Below, in pieces: positions 1-8,265 of a stretch of 22,071 nt of DNA. The stretch is from Gemmatimonadota bacterium (GTDB lineage Bacteria > Gemmatimonadota > Gemmatimonadetes > Longimicrobiales > Gaopeijiaceae). The stretch covers positions 1 to 22,071 of the forward strand of contig SKVI01000197.1 in NCBI GenBank assembly GCA_007129525.1, given 5' to 3'. Numbering within the stretch: position 1 is the first letter of the stretch; every line of letters begins with the position of its first letter. Under the pieces are notes generated by a model, which had not been told where the DNA came from, did not search any database, and worked only from the letters and a program-made list of their open reading frames with translations. A program made the position numbers and the translations under genes.

Positions 1-1039
1 CGCCCAGGGTGGGGAGAGGCTCGGGCTCATCCTCGGGTTCGTCGTCCAGAGTAGGGAGGGGATCCAGGTCATGCGGCTCCATCTCGTTCTCGTCCGGCGC
101 GGCCGCATCGTCCTCGCCGCTCACCGACGGCGTGGCGTCCTCGCCTTCATCCAGGTCGAAGACCGTACCCGCCAGGGGATCGTCGGGCCCGCTCAACTCC
201 TCCGAAGCCTCCTCGAGGGGAGGGGGCTCCGTCCCTTCCTCCTCCCAGGCGGCCCCCGGACCGTCGGGGGGATCAGCCTGGCTCTCCGCCGGATCGTCCA
301 GGGCGATCTCCGCGAGGGAAGTGGTCTGGAAGCCGTCCAACCCGTCGCCGGCCTCCAAGGCACCCTCTTCGTCGGAGTCCGGCGATCCAGCCTCTCCATT
401 CGCGGCGGCGGCCAGGAGGCTCTCCAGCTCCTCGTCCGGCGCAAGCTCCTCCATCTGCTCCCGAATGCCCTCGGCCCGCTCCTCCTCACCCCGGTCCGTG
501 AGGGTCCGGTGGGCCGAGGCCAGATGGGTCAGCGCATCCTCGGGTCGGTCCGATCCCTGGAGCTGCTCCGCCAGGAAGAGCCGAATCTCCACGTCCTCGG
601 GTGCCAGCGCGGCGAACTCCTCCAGGGCTCGCAGCGCTTCCTCGGCATCTCCCTGGGCCAGCTGGACCTCGGCGTAGTTCAGAAAATCCTGGCGAGCGTC
701 CACCACGAATCCCTGTCGGATCCGGATCTGGCCCATGCGCAGCATGACCGAGGGGCGTCCCGGAGCACTTCGCTCCAACTTCCGGCACACGGCCATGGCG
801 TTGTTGGGAAGGTCGGCCTCCAGGTACAGGTCGATGGCCATCTCGTAGTTCTCCACCGCCCCCTGGAGGTCGCCGATCCGTACCTGGAGATCGCCGATCC
901 GGTTGTGGAGGGCGATGTCAGGTTCCTCCTCGGCATGGGTAGATCGGGCCAGAGCCCTGGAATAGAGATCCATGGCCTCCATCCAGTTCTCCTCCTGCTC
1001 ATGTTCCCGGGCCTTCTGTTTGAGCTTCTCGATCTTCAT
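1..1039 (-). CDS. Tetratricopeptide repeat protein with acidic C-terminal region (partial, runs off left edge)
   Basis: Translating the minus strand from the ATG at 1039 gives an open frame of 346 codons with no stop before the window edge. The protein starts MKIEKLKQKAREHEQEENW and has no signal peptide, so it is probably cytoplasmic. Residues about 1-205 are helical and look like tetratricopeptide repeats, for example the stretches containing NWMEAMDLYSRAL, DLQGAVENYEMAIDLYLEA and GDAEEALRALEEFAALAPED. From about residue 210 the sequence becomes acidic and low in complexity, rich in Glu, Asp, Pro and Gly, and looks disordered; it may link to more repeats beyond the window. TPR proteins are usually protein-protein scaffolds, and no specific partner can be named from the sequence. 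No convincing Shine-Dalgarno sequence precedes the ATG, but no better start lies upstream in frame. Confidence 0.8.
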   Translation of the reverse strand, partial: MKIEKLKQKAREHEQEENWMEAMDLYSRALARSTHAEEEPDIALHNRIGDLQVRIGDLQGAVENYEMAIDLYLEADLPNNAMAVCRKLERSAPGRPSVMLRMGQIRIRQGFVVDARQDFLNYAEVQLAQGDAEEALRALEEFAALAPEDVEIRLFLAEQLQGSDRPEDALTHLASAHRTLTDRGEEERAEGIREQMEELAPDEELESLLAAAANGEAGSPDSDEEGALEAGDGLDGFQTTSLAEIALDDPAESQADPPDGPGAAWEEEGTEPPPLEEASEELSGPDDPLAGTVFDLDEGEDATPSVSGEDDAAAPDENEMEPHDLDPLPTLDDEPEDEPEPLPTLG

Positions 1040-1090
1040 GCTGTCGTGTTCGGGGGCGCTGGAACGAATGGGGGCGCCTTGGTGGAGGTT

Positions 1091-1117
1091 TCCCGGATGT
1101 GAACAACTGTCCCGGAT
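1091..1117 (-). repeat. Direct repeat ATCCGGGA x2, 19-bp period, upstream of the TPR gene
   Basis: Two identical 8-bp copies of ATCCGGGA (minus strand) lie at 1110-1117 and 1091-1098, separated by 11 bp. They sit about 50-80 bp upstream of the TPR start codon. The two-turn spacing would suit a dimeric regulator binding one face of the helix, but the repeat is short and could be chance in GC-rich DNA. Confidence 0.3.
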
Positions 1118-1357
1118 CGGGTGCTGAGCCCGTGCCGGACCGGGACCGGTTCACTGGCGACCTGGGTGGACGATCATGTCGGCATCGACCGGAGTCGCCC
1201 CGAACGAAGCCCACCACGGAGGCGAAGATAGCCACCGACTGGGCAGAGACACAACCGGCGAGGGAGGCGGGGCCCTATACGTATTCGACGGCCTTGTAGA
1301 AGGCTGTTGAAGAAGCATTGGGCGCCACCGTTGGGAGTCCCAGGGGGCCAGCGGACA

Positions 1358-1372
1358 CCCGCCGACGGCGGG
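1358..1372 (-). terminator. GC-rich hairpin just after the fibronectin lipoprotein stop codon
   Basis: A perfect 6-bp stem CCCGCC/GGCGGG with a 3-nt loop begins about 20 bp past the stop codon at 1394. The position suits transcription termination or 3' end protection, but no run of T follows it in the minus direction, so it is not a classical intrinsic terminator. Confidence 0.35.
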
Positions 1373-1393
1373 CCGGACCGTGCCGCCTCCGGG

Positions 1394-2638
1394 CTACGGC
1401 AGCCGCAGCTCGGGTCGCTGGGGGCGGGGGACCAGTGCCGGGTTGCCCACCTGGAGCTGGTAGGCCCAGTCAAAGATCACGACGGCGCCGTCCTGGGCCC
1501 ATCCCACGTGGCTGACCCGGATGACTCCGTAACGCCATCCCCCTCCGGCGGCAGGGACCCTGAGAACGTAGCTGTACTCCGGAAAGAGGGCGATATCGGC
1601 GCCGGAATAGTCGTCCTCGGGGGCCACCCGAAGGTCCAGGCAGCCGGCATCGGCGGCGGGCCCGCAACGGAGCTGAGTGGTGAAGTAGGCGTCCCGGTGC
1701 ACCTCCACCCCGGGCCCGGGCACCAGCCACCAGCCCTCCTCATCCACCTCGAGGCGGAAATGTCGCTGGTCGGAGGTGCCCGACACGATGGGGTCGATGC
1801 TCTCGTCCTCCTGGAAGGCGAATCCGGAGGACTCAGGTACGTCCTCGAACGCGAAGACCAGCTCGCCGTGGTAGTCGGGCCGGGGAGTGCCCTCGGCCAG
1901 CTGGCTGCCCTGGCTCTCGTGCCCCCGATCGTCCACCGAGGTGACGAAGTACCCGTAGGTACTGCCGTTCTGGACCAGGAGGTCCAGGAAGCCCTCGGAG
2001 TCGGTCTCTCCCAGCAGGATCACCGATCCCTCGGCGTCTTCCAGGTAGATCCGGTAGAAGGCGAAGTCATCGGCCTGGCGGGCGTCGTCGTTCCAGGTCA
2101 GATAGATGGCGTCGTCCAGGGGGATGGCGTCCAGGTCGCCGGGGACCGGGGGCGGAACCGGTTCGGGCACGTGGACCTCCACGGCGTACTCGCTGGCCGT
2201 CTCGGTTCCCGAGTCGGGATCGTAGCTGGCCACGTAGTACTCGTAGGTGGTCTCGGGCACGATGTTCACGTCGGTGTACGTGCAGCGCCCCTCCGAACAG
2301 CTCGTCACGTCGGCGATGAGGAAGAAGTCGGCGTCCGTGGTGCGTTTGCCGTATACCCGAAACGACTCCCCGTCCCAGCGGGTCGGAAGCTCCCACGTGA
2401 GCGTCACCGCCTGGTTGTAGTAGTAGGCATCCAGGGCGCGGGGGGCGTCGGATCCGCCGTTGCCCGGAGCCACCACGTCCAGGGTGTCGCACCCCCAGAG
2501 CGCCGCCACGGCCAGGACGGCAAGAAAGGCCCCGGTAGTTCGGAGCCAACCGGTTCCGACACGGCGGCGCCTCGACGGTCTCGGCGCACATGCGGACTTC
2601 CCCAACCAAGTACTGGTCCCCCTGCGTGTCGTCCTCAT
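1394..2638 (-). CDS. Lipoprotein with two fibronectin type III-like domains, function unknown
   Basis: A 414-residue protein. The ATG at 2638 was chosen because AGGAG lies 9-10 nt upstream; longer in-frame starts give sequence unlike a signal peptide. The N-terminus is unusually long and basic (several Arg, including RRRR near residue 25), followed by a hydrophobic stretch and a lipobox ending at Cys50 (ALWGC), so the mature protein should be lipid-anchored. Residues about 67-158 and 166-250 each resemble a fibronectin type III domain, with the typical LTWELP / LTWNDD and TYEYYVASYD / TYGYFVTSVD strands. A Pro-rich linker separates them. Residues 255-414 form a further region with two Cys (325, 333) that I do not recognise. 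It lies 182 bp downstream of lptD on the same strand, so an envelope or surface role is likely, but no specific function is shown. Confidence 0.8.
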   Translation of the reverse strand: MRTTRRGTSTWLGKSACAPRPSRRRRVGTGWLRTTGAFLAVLAVAALWGCDTLDVVAPGNGGSDAPRALDAYYYNQAVTLTWELPTRWDGESFRVYGKRTTDADFFLIADVTSCSEGRCTYTDVNIVPETTYEYYVASYDPDSGTETASEYAVEVHVPEPVPPPVPGDLDAIPLDDAIYLTWNDDARQADDFAFYRIYLEDAEGSVILLGETDSEGFLDLLVQNGSTYGYFVTSVDDRGHESQGSQLAEGTPRPDYHGELVFAFEDVPESSGFAFQEDESIDPIVSGTSDQRHFRLEVDEEGWWLVPGPGVEVHRDAYFTTQLRCGPAADAGCLDLRVAPEDDYSGADIALFPEYSYVLRVPAAGGGWRYGVIRVSHVGWAQDGAVVIFDWAYQLQVGNPALVPRPQRPELRLP

Positions 2639-2781
2639 GAGCTGGCTCTCCTGGCTGGTGGCTGCAGCTGCGGCTGACCCACGACCCGGTCCACCTGCCG
2701 TGAGACCCCTCCCCATGATGTTGGAGATGCAGAAGTCGTGCCCCCGAAACACCCCGGCAGACGGTGCGGTTCGTCGGCACA

Positions 2782-2799
2782 TGTCCTGTTCAGAGGACA
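2782..2799 (-). other. Inverted repeat in the gap after lptD
   Basis: TGTCCT and AGGACA form a perfect 6-bp stem with a 6-nt loop, about 20 bp past the lptD stop codon. No T-run follows. It may be a weak terminator or processing hairpin. The rest of the 182-bp gap (2639-2820) shows no clear promoter. Confidence 0.3.
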
Positions 2800-2820
2800 C
2801 CCCCTGGCGTCAGACGGACC

Positions 2821-5800
2821 TCAGCGGGGAGGGCCGCCGGGCCTCCGTCCTCCCTCCGAGTCCCGCTGGCTGTAGTCGAAGCTCAGGTCGCGGTTGGCCC
2901 GAAGGGCCACCTCGAAGGTGAACGACCAGTTGCCCGTGACGGTCTGGCGGAAGCCCATGATGGCTTCCCACTCGTGGAGGTCGCGCCGCAGCTCCACCGA
3001 GTGGTCGTTGAAGCGACCGTCCACCAGGTCGTAGGAGGTCTGCCAGCTGGCGTCCCAGTTCTCGCTGGGGGCAAAGGAGAGACCCCACTGGAGCATCGCC
3101 CGGCGCATGCCGGACGCGGGTCCACCGTTCTCGGTCCGGGGTCTCTGGAGCGAGTATGATACCCGGGCGTCCCATCCCTCCCGGCGGGCTCCCATCGGCT
3201 GCCGGCCCTCCTCGTCGCCGGGGGTCACCCGGCTCGGGTCGAACCCGTCCGGCTCCCCGGCAGGCGTCCCTTCGTCGTCCAACTCGGGCCCCTCGGGGGC
3301 CTCTACCGGGTCGGTCTCGTCCGGCTCACTGTCAATCCCCAGCCATCCCACGAGATACTGTACGACCCGGGACTGGTGGTTCATCTGAAAGCTCAGGTTC
3401 ACCCGGCTCAGGTGGGGCGAGAAGCTGCGGGGGACGGCGTCCTCGCCGACTCCGCCCCCTGCGAAGAGATCGTGCTCAAAAGAGAAGCTCAGGCCCCGGA
3501 GGTAGTCGGAGCGGACGGTGTTGGAGAGGCGGGTGGTCTGGAAGCCGTCCAGGAAGCGCCCCGTGGAGTCGGCCTCCACCAGGTCATACGTCACCGCGTT
3601 GGTGCTCAGCCCGAGGAGCGTCACGGTACGGGACTGGGGAGCCCGGCGGAGACCGTCCTCGGTGACCTCCTCCTCGTCCTCCTCCACGGCGTCCTCGTCC
3701 TCATCTTCGGGATCCTCGTCCGGCGCCGCGTCAGGATCCGTCGGCTCCACCGGGTCCGGATCCGAGTCCGGGTCCGTCGGCTCATCGTCGGCCACCGGAT
3801 CCTCGTCCCGCTCGCCGGGACGCTCCTCGGCGTCGTCGTCCAGGCGGGCCTCCCAGGTCTGGTTCAGACCCACCGTCAGGATCTTCCGCGGTCGGGCGGT
3901 CCGGGCGCCGAACACCTGCCGCTGGAGCTCCGTGGGCCTCACCTGCGGGGAATACTGGACGTTCAGCGAGGGAGTGAGCTTGTGCCGGATCGCGGTAAAC
4001 TCCCGGAATCCGGGATAGAAGCCGTACAACTCGGTCTGAAGGCGGGCGGTGGCCGAAACCCGACTGGGACCGGCCACGAACTCGTTGGCTACATCGAAGG
4101 TGTCGGCCCGCATCATCTCGCCCGAGATGGAGACGCCGGGGGTGAAGGTGGTGGCCCCGATGAGGTTCACCCGATATCCCAGATTCGCGGACCAGTTGAT
4201 GTTGGCCTGGCTGAAGTCCTCCAGCGCCAGCGGATCCTGCAAGAGGTCGGTCTGGAGGAAGGGATCCAGAGCCGGAGGCAGGCCGTCACCCGTGGCAAAG
4301 CCCCCCATGCGGTTCACCACCTCGAACCCCCGGTCCCGTCCTGAGAGAAGCTCTCCGGGCACGTCCTGGAAGAGGGTCTCACGGTACTGCACACCGGTCC
4401 CGAAGCTCAGGTTGCCCAGACCCGCCGACACCCGGCCCTCGGCCCGGGTCCTGAGCTCGTCGGCCCGAGTGAGCTGGAAGGCCGTGTCCGGCTGGACCGC
4501 CCGCTGGAAGACGTCGCGGTTGAAGCTGGCGCTGCCTCCCAGAGTCAGGTTGTTGTACCAGCTCGCCGCCTGCGGGGGGGCGGCAAGGAGGGTCATGGTG
4601 TTGATGTTGAGGCTGGCCCTCGGGAGGCTCATGTCGACCCGGTCATCCGTGAGGTGCTGCTGTCGGTTGGCCGAGAGGCTCAGGTTCCCCCAATCGAAGC
4701 GGTGACTGAAGCCCGCCTCCGAGTTGATGGTCTGGGTCAGCTCACGGGGGTCGAAGGACTGCTCCCTCACGAAGTCGGAGCTGGTCATGAAACGGGCCGA
4801 GGCGTTGGCTCGGGTCCGTTCCGAGATCTCCCAGTTGTGCCGCGTGTTGACTCCGAACTCCCGCTGCCCCGTCTCACGCCAGTAGCGGCGCAGGTCCACG
4901 TTGCCGGTGAGGAACTGGGCCCGCCAGCTATAGCGGAGGGCCGCCGTGAGCGCCGTGTAGTTGTCGGAGAACCAGTCCATGGCGACCGTCATGTCCGAGT
5001 AGTCGCTCATGGCCCAGTAGTAGCCGATGTTGGAGATCCTCCGGTTGTAGCCCGAGGAGGTCCGCACCACGTCGTTCATGGAAAAGGCGGGCGTCAGGAG
5101 CCCCGAGGCTCGTCCCGAACCCAGGTTCTGGGCCATGAAGGGAAGCCACAGGACCGGAACGTCCTCCACGTACATGCGCACGCCTCGGGCCACCAGCACC
5201 TGGTTGGCCACCACCTTCAGGTCGCTGGCCTCGAAGTACGAGTGGGGCGGATCGTGGTCACACGAGGTGAACCGGGTGCCGCTTCCGAAGAGACGGCCCT
5301 GCTCCACCGAGTCCAGATTCCCCTCCACGTACCAGGTGGCCCCCTCCGTGTAGGTGGTCCTGGCGCCGTGGGCGGTCCCCCGGCTGGCCCTCACGTCGTA
5401 GATCAGCTCCCGGCTCTCCACCGGGTCCCCCTGGTGGGGGGTGAAGAGGGTGGGGCCCGTGGTCCGCACCCTCCCCGTGGCGTCATCGTAGGTGATGGAC
5501 GAATCCGCCGCCACTCGATTGCCCTGCCCGGAAAACCAGGCCTGAGCATCCGGAGTGCCGAAGAGGATCAGCCGTCGATCCCGAGCCTCGAACTCGGCCT
5601 CCGTTCCCTGGTAGCTCGCCACCGAATAGCCGGGAAGCTGCGAGAGCGCCCGCATGATGGAGTCGGCCCCGTCGGGGAGCTGGGTGGAGGGCCGGGCTTG
5701 CTGGTCGGTGCGGGTCTGGACCACCGTCCGGGGCGGGGCGGCCTCGTCCGGTATGGTGTCGGCCTGAATGATGGAGTCCAGCACCTCCGGGTCGACGGCG

Positions 5801-5988
5801 GGCCGGCTCCGCTCCCGAAGCCGCTCCAGCACCCGGAGCCGCGCTGAGTCCGGCACCTGCACCGTGTCCACCGGAAGGCTGATGGAGCCCCCGGCCGGCG
5901 CGGAAGCCCCCAGCTCCGTCGGCCACGCCGACACTCCCACCACCAGAGCCGTCAACAGGGCTCCGGAGAACCAGCTACGCCAATCCAT
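2821..5988 (-). CDS. lptD: LPS-assembly outer-membrane protein LptD
   Basis: LptD forms the outer-membrane barrel that, with LptE, inserts lipopolysaccharide into the outer leaflet. The protein is 1055 residues, far longer than the roughly 780 of E. coli. It starts with a signal peptide (MDWRSWFSGALLTALVVGVSAW). An OstA-like periplasmic domain spans about residues 110-260 and includes FTSCDHDPPHSYF and the segment VPVLWLPFMAQNLGSGRASG, which matches the family's entry into the barrel. The rest is rich in alternating aromatic strands, as expected of a barrel. Two acidic low-complexity insertions lie at about 717-778 and 883-940. Cys243 is the only cysteine I can find, so the disulfide-dependent maturation of E. 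coli LptD cannot apply. ATG 5988 overlaps the tatC stop by 1 bp (TGATG) with GGAG 8 nt upstream; a TTG at 5991 is an alternative start. Confidence 0.88.
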   Translation of the reverse strand: MDWRSWFSGALLTALVVGVSAWPTELGASAPAGGSISLPVDTVQVPDSARLRVLERLRERSRPAVDPEVLDSIIQADTIPDEAAPPRTVVQTRTDQQARPSTQLPDGADSIMRALSQLPGYSVASYQGTEAEFEARDRRLILFGTPDAQAWFSGQGNRVAADSSITYDDATGRVRTTGPTLFTPHQGDPVESRELIYDVRASRGTAHGARTTYTEGATWYVEGNLDSVEQGRLFGSGTRFTSCDHDPPHSYFEASDLKVVANQVLVARGVRMYVEDVPVLWLPFMAQNLGSGRASGLLTPAFSMNDVVRTSSGYNRRISNIGYYWAMSDYSDMTVAMDWFSDNYTALTAALRYSWRAQFLTGNVDLRRYWRETGQREFGVNTRHNWEISERTRANASARFMTSSDFVREQSFDPRELTQTINSEAGFSHRFDWGNLSLSANRQQHLTDDRVDMSLPRASLNINTMTLLAAPPQAASWYNNLTLGGSASFNRDVFQRAVQPDTAFQLTRADELRTRAEGRVSAGLGNLSFGTGVQYRETLFQDVPGELLSGRDRGFEVVNRMGGFATGDGLPPALDPFLQTDLLQDPLALEDFSQANINWSANLGYRVNLIGATTFTPGVSISGEMMRADTFDVANEFVAGPSRVSATARLQTELYGFYPGFREFTAIRHKLTPSLNVQYSPQVRPTELQRQVFGARTARPRKILTVGLNQTWEARLDDDAEERPGERDEDPVADDEPTDPDSDPDPVEPTDPDAAPDEDPEDEDEDAVEEDEEEVTEDGLRRAPQSRTVTLLGLSTNAVTYDLVEADSTGRFLDGFQTTRLSNTVRSDYLRGLSFSFEHDLFAGGGVGEDAVPRSFSPHLSRVNLSFQMNHQSRVVQYLVGWLGIDSEPDETDPVEAPEGPELDDEGTPAGEPDGFDPSRVTPGDEEGRQPMGARREGWDARVSYSLQRPRTENGGPASGMRRAMLQWGLSFAPSENWDASWQTSYDLVDGRFNDHSVELRRDLHEWEAIMGFRQTVTGNWSFTFEVALRANRDLSFDYSQRDSEGGRRPGGPPR

Positions 5989-6791
5989 CAACTCATCTCC
6001 ACCGTGCCCGGAGGGGGATCCGACGAAGGGCGCAGCGGCTCGTCTCCCTCCCGGCGTTTCTGAATAAGCCGGGAGAGCACGATGCTCCCTTCGTACAGAA
6101 TGATCATGGGACCGATCATGAGAAAGGTGGAGGCGATGTCACCGGGGGTGATGGCACTGGCCAGAACCGCAATCCCCACGATGGCATGGCGACGCTTGTC
6201 CTTGAGGAACTGGGGGGTCACGAGCCCCATGGCAGAGAGGATCATGACCACCACCGGCAGCTCGAACACCAGTCCGAACGCCAACAGCAGCCTGATCACG
6301 AAGCCCAGGTACTCTCCCACCTCGATGTTCGGCGCCAGAAACGCTTCCTGGAAGCCCGCCAGAAAGTGAAGGGCCAGCGGCAGGACCAGGAAGTAGGCCA
6401 TGGCGACACCGGCACAAAAGAGGATCAGCCCGAAGTAGAGACTCGGGATGACCACCTTCTTCTCTTCGGTTTCCAGCGCTGGAGAGAAGAACGCCCAGAC
6501 CTGGTACACTACAACGGGGAAGGCCAGAATGATCCCCACCACGAAGCCCAGCTTCAGTGTCACGAAGAAGGGCGTGGCAGGGTTGAAGTACACCAGTTCC
6601 TCCCCTGCCAGGTAGGGCCTGACGGGGCGAATCAGGATCTCCATGACCCCGGCGTAGTGTACCAGCAGAAACCCGGCGACGGTGGCCGCCGCCACCGCCA
6701 GCAGCGACCACAGGACCCGCCACCGGAGCTCCTCCAGGTGGTCCAGAAAGGGCATCTCACCCCTGGGGTGCCTGAATCGGGGAGACGGCAT
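5988..6791 (-). CDS. tatC: Sec-independent (twin-arginine) translocase subunit TatC
   Basis: TatC is the inner-membrane receptor that binds twin-arginine signal peptides and assembles with TatA/B to export folded proteins. The 267-residue product matches the family: the N-terminal motif FLDHLEELRWR, then FNPATPFFVTLKLGFVVGIIL and PVVVYQVWAFFSPAL, and six hydrophobic segments with the short final loops typical of TatC. No tatA/tatB-like gene is visible nearby. ATG 6791 has no Shine-Dalgarno sequence, whereas the internal ATG at 6755 (MPFLDHLEEL) follows AGGGGTGAG and may be the true start, giving 255 residues. The gene lies 29 bp after nrdR and touches lptD, so the three are probably co-transcribed. 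Confidence 0.95.
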   Translation of the reverse strand: MPSPRFRHPRGEMPFLDHLEELRWRVLWSLLAVAAATVAGFLLVHYAGVMEILIRPVRPYLAGEELVYFNPATPFFVTLKLGFVVGIILAFPVVVYQVWAFFSPALETEEKKVVIPSLYFGLILFCAGVAMAYFLVLPLALHFLAGFQEAFLAPNIEVGEYLGFVIRLLLAFGLVFELPVVVMILSAMGLVTPQFLKDKRRHAIVGIAVLASAITPGDIASTFLMIGPMIILYEGSIVLSRLIQKRREGDEPLRPSSDPPPGTVEMS

Positions 6792-6820
6792 CGGAGGCTC
6801 GGAGGGTCGGCTCGGGGGGG

Positions 6821-7321
6821 TCAGGGCAAAGGAAGCTCGGCCTGGTGCTTCTTCTCGAGCTCCCGTCGTCCCCGTTCGTTCATCTCGTCAACGAAGTCCT
6901 GAAATTCGTCGGCGTCCTGGAAGTTCCGGTACACCGAGGCGAAGCGCACGTAGGCCACCCGGTCCAGGGGCTTGAGTCGCTCCATCACCGCTTCACCGAT
7001 CTCCTGGCTGGGAACCTCCACACCGGCCTGCTGGGACAGCTCGTCCTCGATCTCGTCGGCGATGCGCTCCACCTCGGTCTGCGATACCGGCCGCTTGGCA
7101 CAGGCCAGGCTCACGGCCCGGACCAGCTTCCCGCGATCGAAGTCCTCTGCGGCCCCACTCCGTTTCAGGACCTGAATGGGGCGAGCTTCCACGTACTCGT
7201 AGGTGGTAAAGCGCGCAGAACAGTCGGAGCACTCCCGGCGTCGACGGACGGCCCGGCCACCCCGGCTCGTACGGGTGTCCACCACCCGATTTTCTGTGGA
7301 GTCACATTCGGGACAACGCAT
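6821..7321 (-). CDS. nrdR: Transcriptional repressor NrdR
   Basis: NrdR is an ATP/dATP-sensing repressor of ribonucleotide reductase genes. The 166-residue protein has the N-terminal zinc ribbon with Cys3, Cys6, Cys31 and Cys34 (MRCPEC and CSDC), the basic stretch VRRRREC, and the ATP-cone domain from about residue 48 (RPIQVLKRSGAAEDFDRGKL) to the conserved VAYVRFASVYRNFQD. The C-terminal tail is short and charged. No nrd gene lies in the window and I see no NrdR-box-like palindrome nearby, so its targets are elsewhere. The ATG at 7321 is the universal family start (MRCP) although no Shine-Dalgarno sequence precedes it, which suggests leaderless or weak initiation. Confidence 0.96.
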   Translation of the reverse strand: MRCPECDSTENRVVDTRTSRGGRAVRRRRECSDCSARFTTYEYVEARPIQVLKRSGAAEDFDRGKLVRAVSLACAKRPVSQTEVERIADEIEDELSQQAGVEVPSQEIGEAVMERLKPLDRVAYVRFASVYRNFQDADEFQDFVDEMNERGRRELEKKHQAELPLP

Positions 7322-7406
7322 GGATGGACCGGGCAGCGAGGAGGACTATGTGGAGATGGTGGCACTCGGCCAGACGCGGCCTGCGGGTGACGTGACGTGG
7401 GCCCGG

Positions 7407-8207
7407 TCAGCCCATCTCGTCCAGGACCCGTTGCGCCATGTCGGCTGCTGCGGAGTCCGGCCAGGTATTCACCACCCGCTCCAGGTACGAGCGGGCTTCC
7501 TGGTCGTCTCCCAGCTCCCGGTAGATGAGACCCACCCGGTAGAGGGCCGAGGCGGCCCGGTCGGCTTCCGGATGGTACTCCAGGATTTCCAGGAAGGCGT
7601 CGATGGCCTCCTCCAGCTCGTCGTTCTGCACCATGATGTCGGCCAGAAAGTACCGAGCCGACGGTGTCAGCTGGTGGTTGGGGAAGCGCTCCACCACCTC
7701 TTCCAGCCCCAATCGGGCCGACGTAATGGAACCCCGCCGGTACTGGGTCATGGCGTCGTCGTAGATCTCCTGCGCCTCGCCGCCCACGTCGAAGCCTCCG
7801 GCGCCGGGCTGCGTGGCGGGCATGGGACGCCGGTCCATCTGGTCCCGGAGCGCCGCCAGCTCCTGTTGCGACACGCCCACCAGCTCGCCAACCCGGAGGA
7901 GCGAGTCCTCCATGTCCCGGAGGGTGCGGGAGAGCTGCGTCCGATGCTCGCCGAATCGCGACGCCAGCACCTGCAGCGAATCTGACTGCTCCCTCTGGTC
8001 GGCCTGGATTTCCCGCATGAGCGTTTCCTGCCGCTCCGCCAGGCTGCGAACCTCGCCCTGCAGGTCCCGGATGTCCCCCTTGGTGGCACACGCCGCCAGG
8101 GGAACCACCAGGAGGACCGCCACCAGAAGGCGCACCCCTCCCCCGATTCGTGTACGGCCCGAGATCCGAATCCGGTCGAAACTGGTCGAGGGAGGGATGT
8201 TCTTCAT
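7407..8207 (-). CDS. cpoB: Cell division coordinator CpoB (YbgF), TPR/coiled-coil periplasmic protein
   Basis: CpoB is the last member of the tol-pal cluster; in E. coli it links peptidoglycan synthesis by PBP1B with Tol-driven outer-membrane constriction. The 266-residue protein begins at ATG 8207 preceded by AAAGGA. It carries a signal sequence with a lipobox-like LAAC ending at Cys40, so it may be lipid-anchored, unlike soluble E. coli CpoB. Residues about 44-115 are a coiled coil (EVRSLAERQETLMREIQADQ), as in the trimerisation domain. Residues about 135-266 are tetratricopeptide repeats of the family (IYDDAMTQYRRGSITSARL, PSARYFLADIMVQN, SALYRVGLIYRELGD). It lies 58 bp after pal. Confidence 0.9.
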   Translation of the reverse strand: MKNIPPSTSFDRIRISGRTRIGGGVRLLVAVLLVVPLAACATKGDIRDLQGEVRSLAERQETLMREIQADQREQSDSLQVLASRFGEHRTQLSRTLRDMEDSLLRVGELVGVSQQELAALRDQMDRRPMPATQPGAGGFDVGGEAQEIYDDAMTQYRRGSITSARLGLEEVVERFPNHQLTPSARYFLADIMVQNDELEEAIDAFLEILEYHPEADRAASALYRVGLIYRELGDDQEARSYLERVVNTWPDSAAADMAQRVLDEMG

Positions 8208-8265
8208 GGTTCCTTTCGTTCTAGCAAGTGTGCCCGTTGAGCGGAGCGTACCCGCCTGGGCGGGA

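Larger units (their letters stand above)
1040..1393. other. 354-bp intergenic region between the fibronectin lipoprotein gene and the TPR gene
   Basis: No credible gene is visible here on either strand; the open frames present have no ribosome binding site and no recognisable domain. Reading in the minus direction, the stretch holds a GC hairpin just after the upstream stop codon (1358-1372), an AT-richer patch around 1276-1287 containing TATAGG that could be a weak -10 element, and a pair of direct ATCCGGGA repeats (1091-1117) before the TPR start. A second small hairpin, GCCTT-GTAG-AAGGC, lies at 1291-1304. The most likely content is the end of one transcript and the promoter of the TPR gene. 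Confidence 0.5.

Noticed and set aside
1307..2677. A 456-codon plus-strand open frame opposite the fibronectin lipoprotein gene
   Set aside because: The minus-strand frame has a ribosome site, lipobox and fibronectin-like domains; the plus frame shows none of these.
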